Of a stretch of DNA of 64,000 bases, positions 25,637 through 34,423 are shown piece by piece. The DNA lies in assembly GCF_000382385.1 (NCBI RefSeq), contig NZ_KB908328.1, forward strand, positions 1 to 64,000, given 5' to 3'. The DNA is from Segatella maculosa DSM 19339 = JCM 15638 (GTDB lineage Bacteria; Bacteroidota; Bacteroidia; Bacteroidales; Bacteroidaceae). Positions within the stretch are counted from its first letter, which is position 1; each line of letters opens with the position of its first letter. The translations under genes were made by a program, and so were the position numbers. The notes beneath the pieces were generated by a model that saw only the letters and a program-made list of their open reading frames with translations, was not told the origin of the DNA and made no database searches.

Positions 25637-28600
25637 TTAGAAAGTGAGGTTTAGACCGAAAGAAAAGGTTTTTAAGTTAGGATACTCATAGAGATTGGTT
25701 CGTGTACTGGTGATTTCCGGATCCCACAGCTTGAAATCTGACAATGTCCACAAATTCTGGGCACTCACATACACTTGAAGGGCGGTCGCATGCAACGGAG
25801 CGATTATTTTTCGTGGCAGACTATACGCCAATTGTATGTTCTTCAAGCGTAAATAAGCACAATTATACAACCACTGCGTAGAGGGTATAAAGTTTTGTGT
25901 TGCATTCGTCGCTGTTGTCAGCAAAGGAAGTTTAGCTTTGGGATTCTGCGGCGTCCACGAATTGGTTGCCCAATCCATTGTCACACCGGCTCCGTTGTTA
26001 AACGGATAGGCCAGATTATCTTTCAAATAAGCATAAACGGAACCAACTCCTTGGAATTGGGCTTCAAGAGTAAGCCCCTTCCAACCACAAGACATACCGA
26101 AAGAATACGTCAGTTCGGGGATAGAGTTCTTCGTAATGATTTTGTCTTTATCATCAATGATTCCATCGGCATGGTTATTGGCATAACGAATATAGCCGGG
26201 ACGCAGACTGGCCTTGTTTCCATAAACGGCAGTTGCATTGTCTATCTCTGCCTGATTCTGGTAGAAACCGTCTGCTTGATACACATAGTAGGAGCGAATG
26301 GGATACCCTTCTTTGGTTATTTTAACATTATCGCCCGATATAATCTGACTGCCGTTCAACGATACGACCTTATTCTTCACATAACATACGGACCCTTGAA
26401 TGCCATAATAAAAATCTCCCAAATGCTGACGCCATGAAACTGACGCCTCGAAACCCCGGTTTCGCACTGTTCCCACGTTGGTTTTGGGCCCTGAAAGGCC
26501 TCCTAATTGCGCCGGGACTGTACGCGACATAATAATATCGTAGGTACGTTTGTTGAAATAATCGAGTTCTACGTTCAGTTTCCCGTTAAATGCCAGCAAA
26601 TCTATGCCGATATTAGTGGCAGCTGTCTTCTCCCAACCCAGATTCGGGTCAACAAGACCAGTGATGGCATACCCTCCGGCAATCTTATTCCCGAAAGAAT
26701 AATTCTGACTTAAACTCCTATAAGTCATATAATAGCTGTAGGGGTCGACGGATTCGCTTCCCATTATACCATACGAAGCCCGTAACTTCAACAAATCAAT
26801 CTGTTTGATTTTGAAGAATTTCTCACGACTGATGTTCCAACCGGCCATGATTGAAGGGAACCATTCCCATCGGCGTTCGCGAGAAAGATTGCTCGAACCG
26901 TCATAGCGCAAGGTTCCTTCCAACAAATAGCATTCATTAAAGGTGTAAGCCAAACGTCCATAGAAAGAATTGATACGCTTCTTACTCGACGAACCCGTAG
27001 CCTTTGCGAGCGTTTGATTGGTCAATGCATCGAACTCCTCCAATGTGTTGTCGTTAAAGCCTTCGTTATAAGCCTGAAAGTTCGTACTGCCGTTATGTTG
27101 CCAATCCTGTCCTATCATCACATGGATGTCATGCTTTCGATAAGTGTTTTCCCATACGAGCCGATGCGAAATCGTATATTGATTGGTCACTGCGTCAAAT
27201 TCTTTCAAACGGGGCGCACTGTTGTTGAATTGCTTCACGTCTCCTGTCTTAGGATTAATGGTGTGCATCAAAGGAATAAAATTCTTACTGAAATGGTCGA
27301 TACGCCGAAATCCTAACGTTGCATAATATTTAAGGTGCGATGCCAACTGTACATCCGTACCCACCGTGGCTAACAGCTCTTGGAAATTACGATAGGTCAC
27401 GCCCTGTTCTACTTCCATACGTGGGTTCTCCACATTATTACGACCGGGCGTAAACACCCATGTGGAACCGTATTTCCCGTCTTTATGATAATCCGAGAAG
27501 ATAGGAAGACCCCGCATCACGGTCGACAATATCGTGCTGGTTCCATATCCCATCTCGTTGAAGTTGCGGATATTGCCCTGAACGGTCCCACTCAGATTGA
27601 TTCCCTTTGCGACACGGGCATTTAGTTTCATGTCGAACGAATAACGTGCTGCATCATCATTCTTGATGAATACGCCGGTCTGCCCCGTATAACCCAGCCC
27701 TATTGTATAAGTGACATCATCAGTTCCACCGGATACACGGGCGTTATGCTGCTGCATGAAACCGTTTTTCATGCAGATTTTGAACCAATCGCTTGCCGGA
27801 TATACGTCAGGATTGGTTTTCATCCCATCCATATATTCGTAAATCTGGCCGTCTGTATAAGACACGGCACCGGGTGCCACGCCCGAATTTATTTCGGCAA
27901 GATTGCGAAGCCGCATGTAAGCAATCGGGTCAGTAACGACATCAGGTAGATAGGTAGGGGCCTGTATGCCAAACTTTGCGTGGTATTCAATCTTCGGACG
28001 CCCTTTCTTGCCTTTCTTTGAAGTGATGAGGATAACGCCATTGGCAGCTTTCAAGCCATAGATAGCCGCCGACACGTCTTTCAACACGCTGATGGATTCT
28101 ATCGTGGCCGGGTCGATTTCGTTGATACTGTACTCCACTCCGTCAAGCAATACCAACGGTGCTCCACCGGTAGCATTCAGCGAATTCACGCCACGAATGG
28201 TGATATTGGCATTGTCAACACCCGGTTTCGCTCCGCTTTGATTGACCCAAAGCCCCGGTGTATTATAGAGCATCTGCGTGGAATTGGTGATGGGCTGGTT
28301 GGCCTTCCGTTCTGCGTCAATTGTTGCGACAGAACCGGTCAACGATACTTTCTTTACAGTTCGATAACCCACCACGACCACTTCGTCAAGCGCCTTGTTG
28401 TCTTCAGACAGCACGATATTGATTGCTGAACGATTACCAACATGCACCGTTTGAGGCAGATAACCTATATACGAAATCTCCAGCGAGGAATGTTCCGGAG
28501 CGTCTAATGTAAAGTTACCGTTAACGTCGCTTACCACGCCTTGCCCGGTAGCCTTGACTCTGATACTGGCCCCGATAATCGACTCGCCATTCCGGTCTTT

Positions 28601-28957
28601 GATAGTTCCCGAAACTTTATGGGATTTCTGTTTCTCCGACTTTGTAGAAGGAACCGAGCGAGATGCCGGCTTTGACACGATAACATTCTTACCTTTTATT
28701 TCGTAAGCAACGTCCTGACCGGCTAAAATCTGTTGGACGGCTTGCCGCAGGTTGGCCGCAGAAACCGTTATGTTCTTCTCGGTGTTCAGGTCGGTTCCCT
28801 CATATACAAAAGAATAGCCGCTCTTTTGCTGCAGTTCTTCCATCGCCTGTTTCACGGTAACGTTTTTCAGATTCAAGGAAAGGTTTTGTGCAAATAATGA
28901 TAAACTGCCACAGACAAAAGCCAATGTTATGATCCAATGTCTTTTTTTGTCATTCAT
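25637..28957 (-). CDS. SusC/RagA TonB-linked outer-membrane protein with STN (signalling) domain
   Basis: A TonB-dependent transporter of 1106 aa that imports oligomers bound by SusD. After the signal peptide (start ATG at 28957, MNDKKRHWIITLAFVCGSLSLFAQ) comes an STN secretin/TonB N-terminal domain (NLSLNLKNVTVKQAMEELQQKSGYSFVYEG, residues about 25-100). Next are a carboxypeptidase-like CPD (SGTIKDRNGESIIGASIRVK), the TonB box/plug region (DEVVVVGYRTVKKVSLTGSV), and the barrel with the terminal FGLNLTF. The STN domain is the hallmark of transporters that signal to a FecR-type anti-sigma factor, and that pair is encoded just upstream. The ORF extends to 29020, but those residues precede the signal peptide and lack a good start. 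Confidence 0.95.
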   Translation of the reverse strand: MNDKKRHWIITLAFVCGSLSLFAQNLSLNLKNVTVKQAMEELQQKSGYSFVYEGTDLNTEKNITVSAANLRQAVQQILAGQDVAYEIKGKNVIVSKPASRSVPSTKSEKQKSHKVSGTIKDRNGESIIGASIRVKATGQGVVSDVNGNFTLDAPEHSSLEISYIGYLPQTVHVGNRSAINIVLSEDNKALDEVVVVGYRTVKKVSLTGSVATIDAERKANQPITNSTQMLYNTPGLWVNQSGAKPGVDNANITIRGVNSLNATGGAPLVLLDGVEYSINEIDPATIESISVLKDVSAAIYGLKAANGVILITSKKGKKGRPKIEYHAKFGIQAPTYLPDVVTDPIAYMRLRNLAEINSGVAPGAVSYTDGQIYEYMDGMKTNPDVYPASDWFKICMKNGFMQQHNARVSGGTDDVTYTIGLGYTGQTGVFIKNDDAARYSFDMKLNARVAKGINLSGTVQGNIRNFNEMGYGTSTILSTVMRGLPIFSDYHKDGKYGSTWVFTPGRNNVENPRMEVEQGVTYRNFQELLATVGTDVQLASHLKYYATLGFRRIDHFSKNFIPLMHTINPKTGDVKQFNNSAPRLKEFDAVTNQYTISHRLVWENTYRKHDIHVMIGQDWQHNGSTNFQAYNEGFNDNTLEEFDALTNQTLAKATGSSSKKRINSFYGRLAYTFNECYLLEGTLRYDGSSNLSRERRWEWFPSIMAGWNISREKFFKIKQIDLLKLRASYGIMGSESVDPYSYYMTYRSLSQNYSFGNKIAGGYAITGLVDPNLGWEKTAATNIGIDLLAFNGKLNVELDYFNKRTYDIIMSRTVPAQLGGLSGPKTNVGTVRNRGFEASVSWRQHLGDFYYGIQGSVCYVKNKVVSLNGSQIISGDNVKITKEGYPIRSYYVYQADGFYQNQAEIDNATAVYGNKASLRPGYIRYANNHADGIIDDKDKIITKNSIPELTYSFGMSCGWKGLTLEAQFQGVGSVYAYLKDNLAYPFNNGAGVTMDWATNSWTPQNPKAKLPLLTTATNATQNFIPSTQWLYNCAYLRLKNIQLAYSLPRKIIAPLHATALQVYVSAQNLWTLSDFKLWDPEITSTRTNLYEYPNLKTFSFGLNLTF

Positions 28958-29099
28958 GATAATGTTGTTTGAAGGTGTTAAAAATAGGAATAAATGATAC
29001 GCAAAGCTTTCGGAAAGCATTCCGAGAGTTGCTTTCGTGCTTAGGGCGAGAAGGAGGTTATTCGTTTCATCATAATGGTTTTAAATGGTTTATTGTCGA

Positions 29100-30101
29100 T
29101 TAATAGATAATCACTTTGCGTCCGTGGCTCTTGTAACGCAGCTTACCTGTCGCGGCAAAAGCATCGAGTATGTCTTGCAAGGACTGTTCCTGCGGATTGA
29201 ATGTGCCGAAGAAACGCCGCCGGGCCACACGGTCGCCTTCGAAAGAGATGACTACGCCGTAATAACGTTCAAGGTCTTTCACGACTTCTCCGAGCTTTTC
29301 GCCATTAAAGGTGATGATGCCGGCAACCCATTGCGTTGACGCTTCCACGGGAGCATTCGCAACTGAGACCTTTCCCGACGGCTTTTCCAAGACTGCTTGT
29401 TGGCCCGGCACGAGTATCATGTCGCCGTCCTGACGCACCAAACTGCTCAGTGCAATCTCTCCTTCCGTCAGTGAAACGATGCTCCGTTCATCGCCGGGAT
29501 AATCCTTAAAATTGAACTTCGTGCCCAAATCGCGCACTTTCAGATGCTTTGATTCCACGATGAAAGGTAGCGCTTTGTTCTCTTTCACCTCGAAATATCC
29601 CTCGCCCGAAAGGCGGACGTGCCGATCTTCGATGCCGAAGCGCTGTGAATAGGTTATTTTCGACTGGGCATTGAGCCAAACCGTCGTACCGTCTGGCAGC
29701 GTCAGCTTCATGCGTGAGCCTACGGGCGTCTCGATGACGACGTCTGCCACCGTCCGAAGGGCACGATTCGTCCAACCCACGTACACAAGACTGCTCACAA
29801 CCAGCAACGCCGCAAAGGAAGCTGCCGCGTACCACAGCCTGCGTCGATGCCTTTTCCGGATCAACGTGCTTGCTTCGTCAGCCATACGCTGCTTGAACAA
29901 GGCAAAGGCTTTCTGCGAATCATACCGACCCAGCGACGCTGCATCGGCCGAAACCCAAACCTCCCGCCATGCGTTGAAATAGGTTTCGTTCTCCGGCGCG
30001 GCCGAAATCCATGTGCGAAGCTCCTGTTCCTGCGGGGCGGTCAGTTCGTTGGCCAGATAACCCACGATAAGGTCTTGAATGTGATGGTCTGTTGTTTTCA
30101 T
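29100..30101 (-). CDS. FecR family anti-sigma factor
   Basis: A single-pass inner-membrane protein of 333 aa (ATG at 30101). The N-terminal cytoplasmic part (DHHIQDLIVGYLANELTAPQEQELRTW, residues about 5-30) is the anti-sigma zinc-finger-like domain; an arginine-rich stop (RKRHRRRLWYAA) leads into the membrane segment AAASFAALLVVSSLVYVGW near residue 110. The periplasmic half is the FecR domain (VVIETPVGSRMKLTLPDGTTVWLNAQSKITYSQRFG... through RFFGTFNPQEQSLQDILDAFA). It receives the signal from the STN domain of the downstream SusC and releases the sigma factor at 30.3-30.9 kb. 142 bp separate it from susC. The ORF extends to 30158, but the preferred start is a better fit for this family. Confidence 0.93.
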   Translation of the reverse strand: MKTTDHHIQDLIVGYLANELTAPQEQELRTWISAAPENETYFNAWREVWVSADAASLGRYDSQKAFALFKQRMADEASTLIRKRHRRRLWYAAASFAALLVVSSLVYVGWTNRALRTVADVVIETPVGSRMKLTLPDGTTVWLNAQSKITYSQRFGIEDRHVRLSGEGYFEVKENKALPFIVESKHLKVRDLGTKFNFKDYPGDERSIVSLTEGEIALSSLVRQDGDMILVPGQQAVLEKPSGKVSVANAPVEASTQWVAGIITFNGEKLGEVVKDLERYYGVVISFEGDRVARRRFFGTFNPQEQSLQDILDAFAATGKLRYKSHGRKVIIY

Positions 30102-30182
30102 AAATGGTTTGTTATGTTGATGACGAAATAAAATAATCAAAGGGTAGTCGGAAAGCAATTTTTTTGCAAAAAGTTTGATGCC

Positions 30183-30259
30183 TTTCCCAAAAAGCTATTG
30201 AACTTCTTCCAAAAAGCTCATAAGCTTTTCCGAGATTGCTCATAAGCTTTCTTGGGAAA
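30183..30259. promoter_or_regulatory. nested inverted repeats between the sigma and FecR genes
   Basis: An inner palindrome AAAAGCT / AGCTTTT (30212-30218 and 30223-30229, 4-nt loop) sits inside an outer imperfect pair TTTCCCAA...AAGCT / AGCTTT...TTGGGAAA (30183-30196 and 30245-30259). It lies in the 193-bp gap between the sigma-factor stop and the FecR start. It could be an attenuator that lowers anti-sigma expression relative to sigma, or a terminator. No T-tract follows. Confidence 0.5.
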
Positions 30260-30294
30260 ACAGTTTATAAGAAGTATTTTCAGCCAAAGGGACA

Positions 30295-30894
30295 TCAGCA
30301 TCCGGGCAGCAACATCAGCACGAGCGAAATGAGATAGCGGTGCAAATCTTTCGCCAAAAGCTCCAGTGCGTGCTTGATATGATACTTCACAGTGTTGATG
30401 GAGATGCCTGATTGGAGGGCAATCTCATCATATTTCAGCCCCGAAAAACGGCTCATCCGAAACACCTTTCGGCATTCTTCGGGCAACCGACTGATGGCTT
30501 TCGCGATTTCCTCCTCAAGTTCGTTCTCCAATAAGCGCCCCAGCGGATAACTGCTGTTTTGCAGGCTGTCGATGCCGGGCATTTCCCGAGGGCTTATCCC
30601 CGACATCTGTACTTCGCGCCGGCGATATTGGGATTTCAATTCGTCTAAACAGCGGTTGTGAACACAGCGAACTAAATAATTACGAACAGATGTATTGATC
30701 GATAAACGCTCGCGAGCCTCCCACAAATGAAAGATAACGTCGCCCACTATCGTTTCTGCCAAGAAGTCATCGTGCACATATTGCACAGCGATGTGGCACA
30801 AAACAGCATAATGCCTATCGAATAAGTATCGATAAGCACGCTCATCTCCTTGTTTCAGGGCCTCGACGATCAGCTCTTCGTTATAGGTTGTCAT
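30295..30894 (-). CDS. ECF-type RNA polymerase sigma factor (FecI-like, Bacteroidetes family)
   Basis: A 199-aa extracytoplasmic-function sigma factor. Region 2 (ALKQGDERAYRYLFDRHYAVLCHIAVQYVHDDFLAETIVGDVIFHLWE, residues about 11-60) and region 4 (ISRLPEECRKVFRMSRFSGLKYDEIALQSGISINTVKYHIKHALELLAKDL, residues about 135-185) are clear and separated by a short linker. It is the first gene of a sigma/FecR/STN-SusC cascade and is expected to drive susC-susD when FecR lets it go. It is divergent from the GH29 fucosidase. TACCTTTG at 30920-30927 provides a promoter. Confidence 0.93.
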   Translation of the reverse strand: MTTYNEELIVEALKQGDERAYRYLFDRHYAVLCHIAVQYVHDDFLAETIVGDVIFHLWEARERLSINTSVRNYLVRCVHNRCLDELKSQYRRREVQMSGISPREMPGIDSLQNSSYPLGRLLENELEEEIAKAISRLPEECRKVFRMSRFSGLKYDEIALQSGISINTVKYHIKHALELLAKDLHRYLISLVLMLLPGC

Positions 30895-30919
30895 ATTTTT
30901 CTGTCACCGATTTTGGGTG

Positions 30920-30927
30920 CAAAGGTA
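30920..30927 (-). promoter_or_regulatory. TAnnTTTG promoter of the ECF sigma gene
   Basis: The minus strand reads TACCTTTG, 25 nt before the ATG at 30894. Confidence 0.6.
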
Positions 30928-31036
30928 ATGCTTTTTGACTGTCCGCGCCTGATGTCTGCCGAAAAAAAAGCCGTTTCTGCAGGCGAAGAAAAGCCAAATG
31001 ACGGGCCAAGTTCTTGCAGGTTCGGGAAGAAATGGA

Positions 31037-31044
31037 TAACTTTG
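31037..31044 (+). promoter_or_regulatory. TAnnTTTG promoter of the GH29 gene
   Basis: TAACTTTGC lies 36 nt before the ATG at 31081, which argues against the much longer open frame that begins at 30850. Confidence 0.6.
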
Positions 31045-31080
31045 CAAGCAGAAACCTATGTCTCAATCAACCAACCTGAC

Positions 31081-32709
31081 ATGACAAGAACAACCATGCT
31101 CACCTTCTTACTGGCATTGCCACTCGCATTGCCGGCACAAAACAGCTACGACAGTCCGCAAGAAGCCGAAAAGGCCATCACCGTAAGGGTTGACACATCG
31201 CGCGAACCCATTCAAAAAGGAAAGTACAAGCCCACATGGGAGTCACTTTCCGACTATGAATGCCCGGCTTGGTTCCGCGATGCAAAGTTCGGCATCTGGG
31301 CACATTGGGGCCCGCAATGCCAGCCCGAATACGGCGATTGGTTTGCCCGCAGAATGTATGAGCAGGGCTCTGATGCCTATACCTTCAGCAAAGAGGCCCG
31401 CAATCCGCAGAAGGATTTCGGCTTTAAAGACTGGATACGCGAGTGGAAAGCCGAGAGATGGGATCCCGAAAGACTCGTGAAACTGTATCAAGACTGCGGG
31501 GCCCGCTACTTCTTCGCACTGGCCAACCACCACGATAACTTTGACCTTTGGGACAGTAAGTACCAACCTTGGAACGCAGTTTCACTCGGACCGCAGAAGA
31601 ACATCATAGCAGGTTGGGCCGCAGCCTGCCGCAAATTGGGAATGCCTTTGGGCCTCAGTGTGCACGCAGCCCATGCATGGACGTGGTATGAAACAGCCAG
31701 AGGAGCCGACACTTCGGGTACTTTCAAGGGGCAACCTTACGACGGCTGCCTGACAAAAGCCGACGGAAAGGGAACATGGTGGGGCGGTCTCGACCCACAA
31801 GACCTCTACGAACAACGGCATACACGCAGTAAAAACAACGGCGAATGGGACTGGAATCCGACGCAAGTGACGCTGCCCGACCAAGCTTACTGCGACAGAT
31901 TCTACAACCGAACCATGGACCTGATTAACAAATACGACCCGTCCGTGGTCTATTTCGACGACACTGTGCTGCCCCTCTATCCCTTTTCCGACGTGGGATT
32001 ACAGCTCACTGCCCACCTCTATAACAAGAGTATGGCTCGCAACGGGGGCCGAAATGAGGTCGTGGTGACGGGGAAAGTGCTCAAAGAATGGCATAAAAAG
32101 GCGCTCATGTGGGACGTGGAACGCGGCACACCCGATCGCATTCAGCCCCAAGCATGGCAGACTTGCACGTGCATTGGCTCGTGGCATTACGACAAACGTC
32201 GCTTCTTTGACGGCACTTACAAGACTGCACAAGCTGTCATTCAAACCCTTGTCGACGTTGTAAGTAAGAATGGTAACCTCCTGTTAAGCGTGCCTGTGAA
32301 AGGCGATGGCACGATAGATTCGCTCGAATATAAGGTGGTTTGCGAGGTAGGAACATGGCTGAAGGCCAACGGAGAGAGCATCTATGGCACGCGACCTTGG
32401 GTCATTTTTGGTGAAGGACCGGCCGTAGATAGCCCCCAACCGCTAAAGGATCAGGGCTTCAATGAGGGAAAAGTAACGTTCACTTCGGCTGATATTCGCT
32501 ACGTTAGGAAGGGCAAAACGCTCTATGCAACCACCCTCTGTGCGCCGCAACCCGGCTCGATGGTCACGCTGAAAGCCATCAAGAAGGCCCGCCGTGTCAG
32601 CCTTTTGGGCCACGGAAAAGTGGCGTTTCGCCAAACCAAACACGGACTTTCCGTCACGCTTCCTGCCACGCTTCCCAATCAAATCGCGCTCGTGATGAAG
32701 ATAGAATAG
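31081..32709 (+). CDS. GH29 alpha-L-fucosidase
   Basis: A secreted retaining fucosidase of 542 aa. The signal peptide is MTRTTMLTFLLALPLALPAQ. The GH29 barrel shows WFRDAKFGIWAHWGPQC near residue 65, RYFFALANHHDNFDLWDSKY near residue 145, and VVYFDDTVLPLY near residue 290, where the Asp after YF is the family nucleophile. A C-terminal beta-sandwich ends in ALVMKIE. It is divergent from the ECF sigma operon and has its own promoter, so it may not be under the same control. The open frame continues upstream to 30850, but that segment overlaps both promoters and lacks a signal peptide. It probably removes fucose from host glycans or plant/algal polysaccharides; the linkage preference is not visible. 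Confidence 0.9.
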   Translation: MTRTTMLTFLLALPLALPAQNSYDSPQEAEKAITVRVDTSREPIQKGKYKPTWESLSDYECPAWFRDAKFGIWAHWGPQCQPEYGDWFARRMYEQGSDAYTFSKEARNPQKDFGFKDWIREWKAERWDPERLVKLYQDCGARYFFALANHHDNFDLWDSKYQPWNAVSLGPQKNIIAGWAAACRKLGMPLGLSVHAAHAWTWYETARGADTSGTFKGQPYDGCLTKADGKGTWWGGLDPQDLYEQRHTRSKNNGEWDWNPTQVTLPDQAYCDRFYNRTMDLINKYDPSVVYFDDTVLPLYPFSDVGLQLTAHLYNKSMARNGGRNEVVVTGKVLKEWHKKALMWDVERGTPDRIQPQAWQTCTCIGSWHYDKRRFFDGTYKTAQAVIQTLVDVVSKNGNLLLSVPVKGDGTIDSLEYKVVCEVGTWLKANGESIYGTRPWVIFGEGPAVDSPQPLKDQGFNEGKVTFTSADIRYVRKGKTLYATTLCAPQPGSMVTLKAIKKARRVSLLGHGKVAFRQTKHGLSVTLPATLPNQIALVMKIE

Positions 32710-32717
32710 GGGACTGC

Positions 32718-32747
32718 GGAGGCTTTTTGGACCGAAATCAAGCCTCC
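32718..32747. terminator. bidirectional terminator between GH29 and ybeY
   Basis: GGAGGCTT (32718-32725) pairs with AAGCCTCC (32740-32747), with a T-run inside the loop side and an A/T-rich exit. It overlaps the end of the convergent ybeY gene. Confidence 0.65.
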
Positions 32748-33166
32748 AAAGCCTTTAACAACGCCAATGCTTTATTCTCATTGGCCTCCATAATCTCGCG
32801 TTCTCCCGGTCCCTTGTCATTGATTCCGCAGAGATGGAGCACGCCGTGAATGATGACTCTGTGGAGTTCTTCGTCATAATCCTTGCCGAATTGCGCGGCA
32901 TTCGTGCGCACAGTGTCGAGGCTTATCACGAGATCTCCGTTGATGGTGTCGCCCTCATCGTAGTCAAAAGTGATGATATCGGTATAGTAATCGTGTCCCA
33001 GATAGTTGTTGTTGACCGCTAATATCTTCGCGTCATCAACGAACATGTAACCAATTTCGCCCACCTTCCGACCGTAACTTTCTGCAACGGTTTTGATCCA
33101 CCGGTTGAGGAGGCGTCGCTTGAGCTTCGGCATTGCGATGCCGTCTGCGTTGTATGTGATCATCAT
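32738..33166 (-). CDS. ybeY: rRNA maturation endoribonuclease YbeY
   Basis: A 142-aa metal-dependent endoribonuclease that acts in 16S rRNA 3' maturation and ribosome quality control. The metal-binding signature HGVLHLCGINDKG (HxxxHxxxxxD type, family form HGxLHLxGxDH) lies near residue 105, and YTDIITFDYDEG is the preceding conserved strand-loop. Length is normal. The ATG overlaps the stop of coaD by 4 bp (ATGA), so the two are co-translated. Near-universal housekeeping gene; no unusual features. Confidence 0.95.
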   Translation of the reverse strand: MMITYNADGIAMPKLKRRLLNRWIKTVAESYGRKVGEIGYMFVDDAKILAVNNNYLGHDYYTDIITFDYDEGDTINGDLVISLDTVRTNAAQFGKDYDEELHRVIIHGVLHLCGINDKGPGEREIMEANENKALALLKALEA

Positions 33167-33678
33167 TCAGTTTGTTTAAGCGTCTCATGCCCTCCGAAGC
33201 GAGCCTGAGAAGGATTGCCAGAGCAAGGTTGGGGCAGCCATTCTGCCACGTCTTTCCCAAAGAATTGCAGCTCTCTGACCATCGAACTACTGATGCTCGA
33301 CAGCCTCGGATCGGCAAAAAGCAGCAGGGTTTCGATGCCGCCGAGCTGCTTATTGATGTCGGCTTGCTCGCGTTCATACTCGAAATCCTTGGCAGATCGC
33401 ACGCCACGAACGATGAACCTCGCCCCTTCTCTGCGTGCCATGTCGATGGTCAAGTCGGCATACGGCCTCACTTCCACGCGCTTTTCGCCCGCGAACACGG
33501 CCTTGATAGCCTGCACACGGGCCTCGATTTCCTCGCTCGTATGCTTCAGTTTGCTCACCGCAACGGCTATCACCAGCTTGTCGAACAGCGGCAACACGCG
33601 GTCTACAATGTTCTGATGACCAATCGTAAAGGGGTCGAAAGTGCCCGTGAAGAGCCCGATTCTTGTTTCTTTTTCCAT
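33163..33678 (-). CDS. coaD: phosphopantetheine adenylyltransferase
   Basis: Transfers AMP from ATP to 4'-phosphopantetheine to make dephospho-CoA, the penultimate step of coenzyme A synthesis. The 171-aa protein begins MEKETRIGLFTGTFDPFTIGHQNI, which carries the nucleotidyltransferase TGTFDPFTIGH motif, and has the RGVRSAKDFEYE basic motif near residue 90 and the C-terminal SSISSSMVRELQFFGKDV (ISSS-type) motif. The ATG at 33678 lies 6 nt after TAACTTTG, implying a leaderless mRNA. It overlaps ybeY by 4 bp. Slightly longer than the usual 160 aa because of an extended C-terminus. Confidence 0.95.
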   Translation of the reverse strand: MEKETRIGLFTGTFDPFTIGHQNIVDRVLPLFDKLVIAVAVSKLKHTSEEIEARVQAIKAVFAGEKRVEVRPYADLTIDMARREGARFIVRGVRSAKDFEYEREQADINKQLGGIETLLLFADPRLSSISSSMVRELQFFGKDVAEWLPQPCSGNPSQARFGGHETLKQTE

Positions 33679-33684
33679 CTGCTG

Positions 33685-33692
33685 CAAAGTTA
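33685..33692 (-). promoter_or_regulatory. TAnnTTTG promoter giving a leaderless coaD mRNA
   Basis: The minus strand reads TAACTTTG, with only six bases to the ATG at 33678. Transcription would start at or beside the start codon. Confidence 0.6.
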
Positions 33693-33723
33693 ATATATTC
33701 CTTGTTGAAATGCAAATCTTTCT

Positions 33724-34340
33724 ACTTTGAAGTTTGAAGTTTGGGCTTTTGAAATTGAAAGTTTAGCCTTTGAAGTTGCTGATTACCTGCCGGAATGCAT
33801 GGATTGCGCGCCTTTCCGCCCCCTTCCCCATGCTTTTGGGTTGCGTGATGAACGGACGCACGAGCCGTGCGTCCCTACATGGAAGACGGTCACGGGCATC
33901 TTGTATTTCAATCGCAGCCATTTTACCGCGTAATCTCAGCTATATTGCGCGGTGAAGTCAGCCATATTGCACGGTGAAATGGCTGAGATTGAAACGCAAG
34001 GTGTAAGTCGTTGGTAATCAATGCGGCCCATGTGGTGAGTTGCTCGAGCGCATGTAGGGATCTTGACTTTGAACTTTGAACATTGAAGTTTGACCTTTAT
34101 GATTGGCAGACCTTGAACCTTGAACATTGAAGTTTGACCTTTATGATTGGCAGACCTTGAACTTTGAACATTGAAGTTTGACCTTTATGATTAGTCCTAT
34201 TATGAAGATGATTTGCAGACAAGAGGCATGTAGGGACGCACGGCCCGTGCGTCCGCTCAAAAGGCTACGTGCATTCGCTCCAACAACCGCGCTGTTTGCT
34301 TGTTATTCTCCTTGCGCGGACGCACGGATTGCGCCTGCTC
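33724..34340. repeat. composite dispersed repeat, copy 4 (A'-B'-C-linker-A-B)
   Basis: It starts with TTTGAAGTTTG words (33725-33780). A reverse module-B palindrome stands at 33854-33874 (loop AGC), then module C (33915-33995: CAGCCATTTTACCGCGTAAT, GCGCGGTGAAGTCAGCCATA, GCACGGTGAAATGGCTGAGA) and the linker GTAAGTCGTTGGTAATCAAT. A tandemly expanded module A follows (34063-34192) with a roughly 52-bp unit carrying GACCTTTATGATTGGCAGAC, present three times, and a module-B palindrome at 34234-34254 (loop GCC). A degenerate module-B copy follows near 34317-34340. No gene seen. Confidence 0.88.
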
Positions 34341-34423
34341 GAGGGACGATTACAACAAAAAACGCGTATGGCTTGCGGGAAGCCGGGCGCGTTGTGATGG
34401 GGTTTGGGGTGCAGAGCGGCCGT

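Noticed and set aside
30850-31080. Long N-terminal extension of the GH29 ORF
   Set aside because: It spans both divergent promoters; the signal peptide at 31081 marks the real start.
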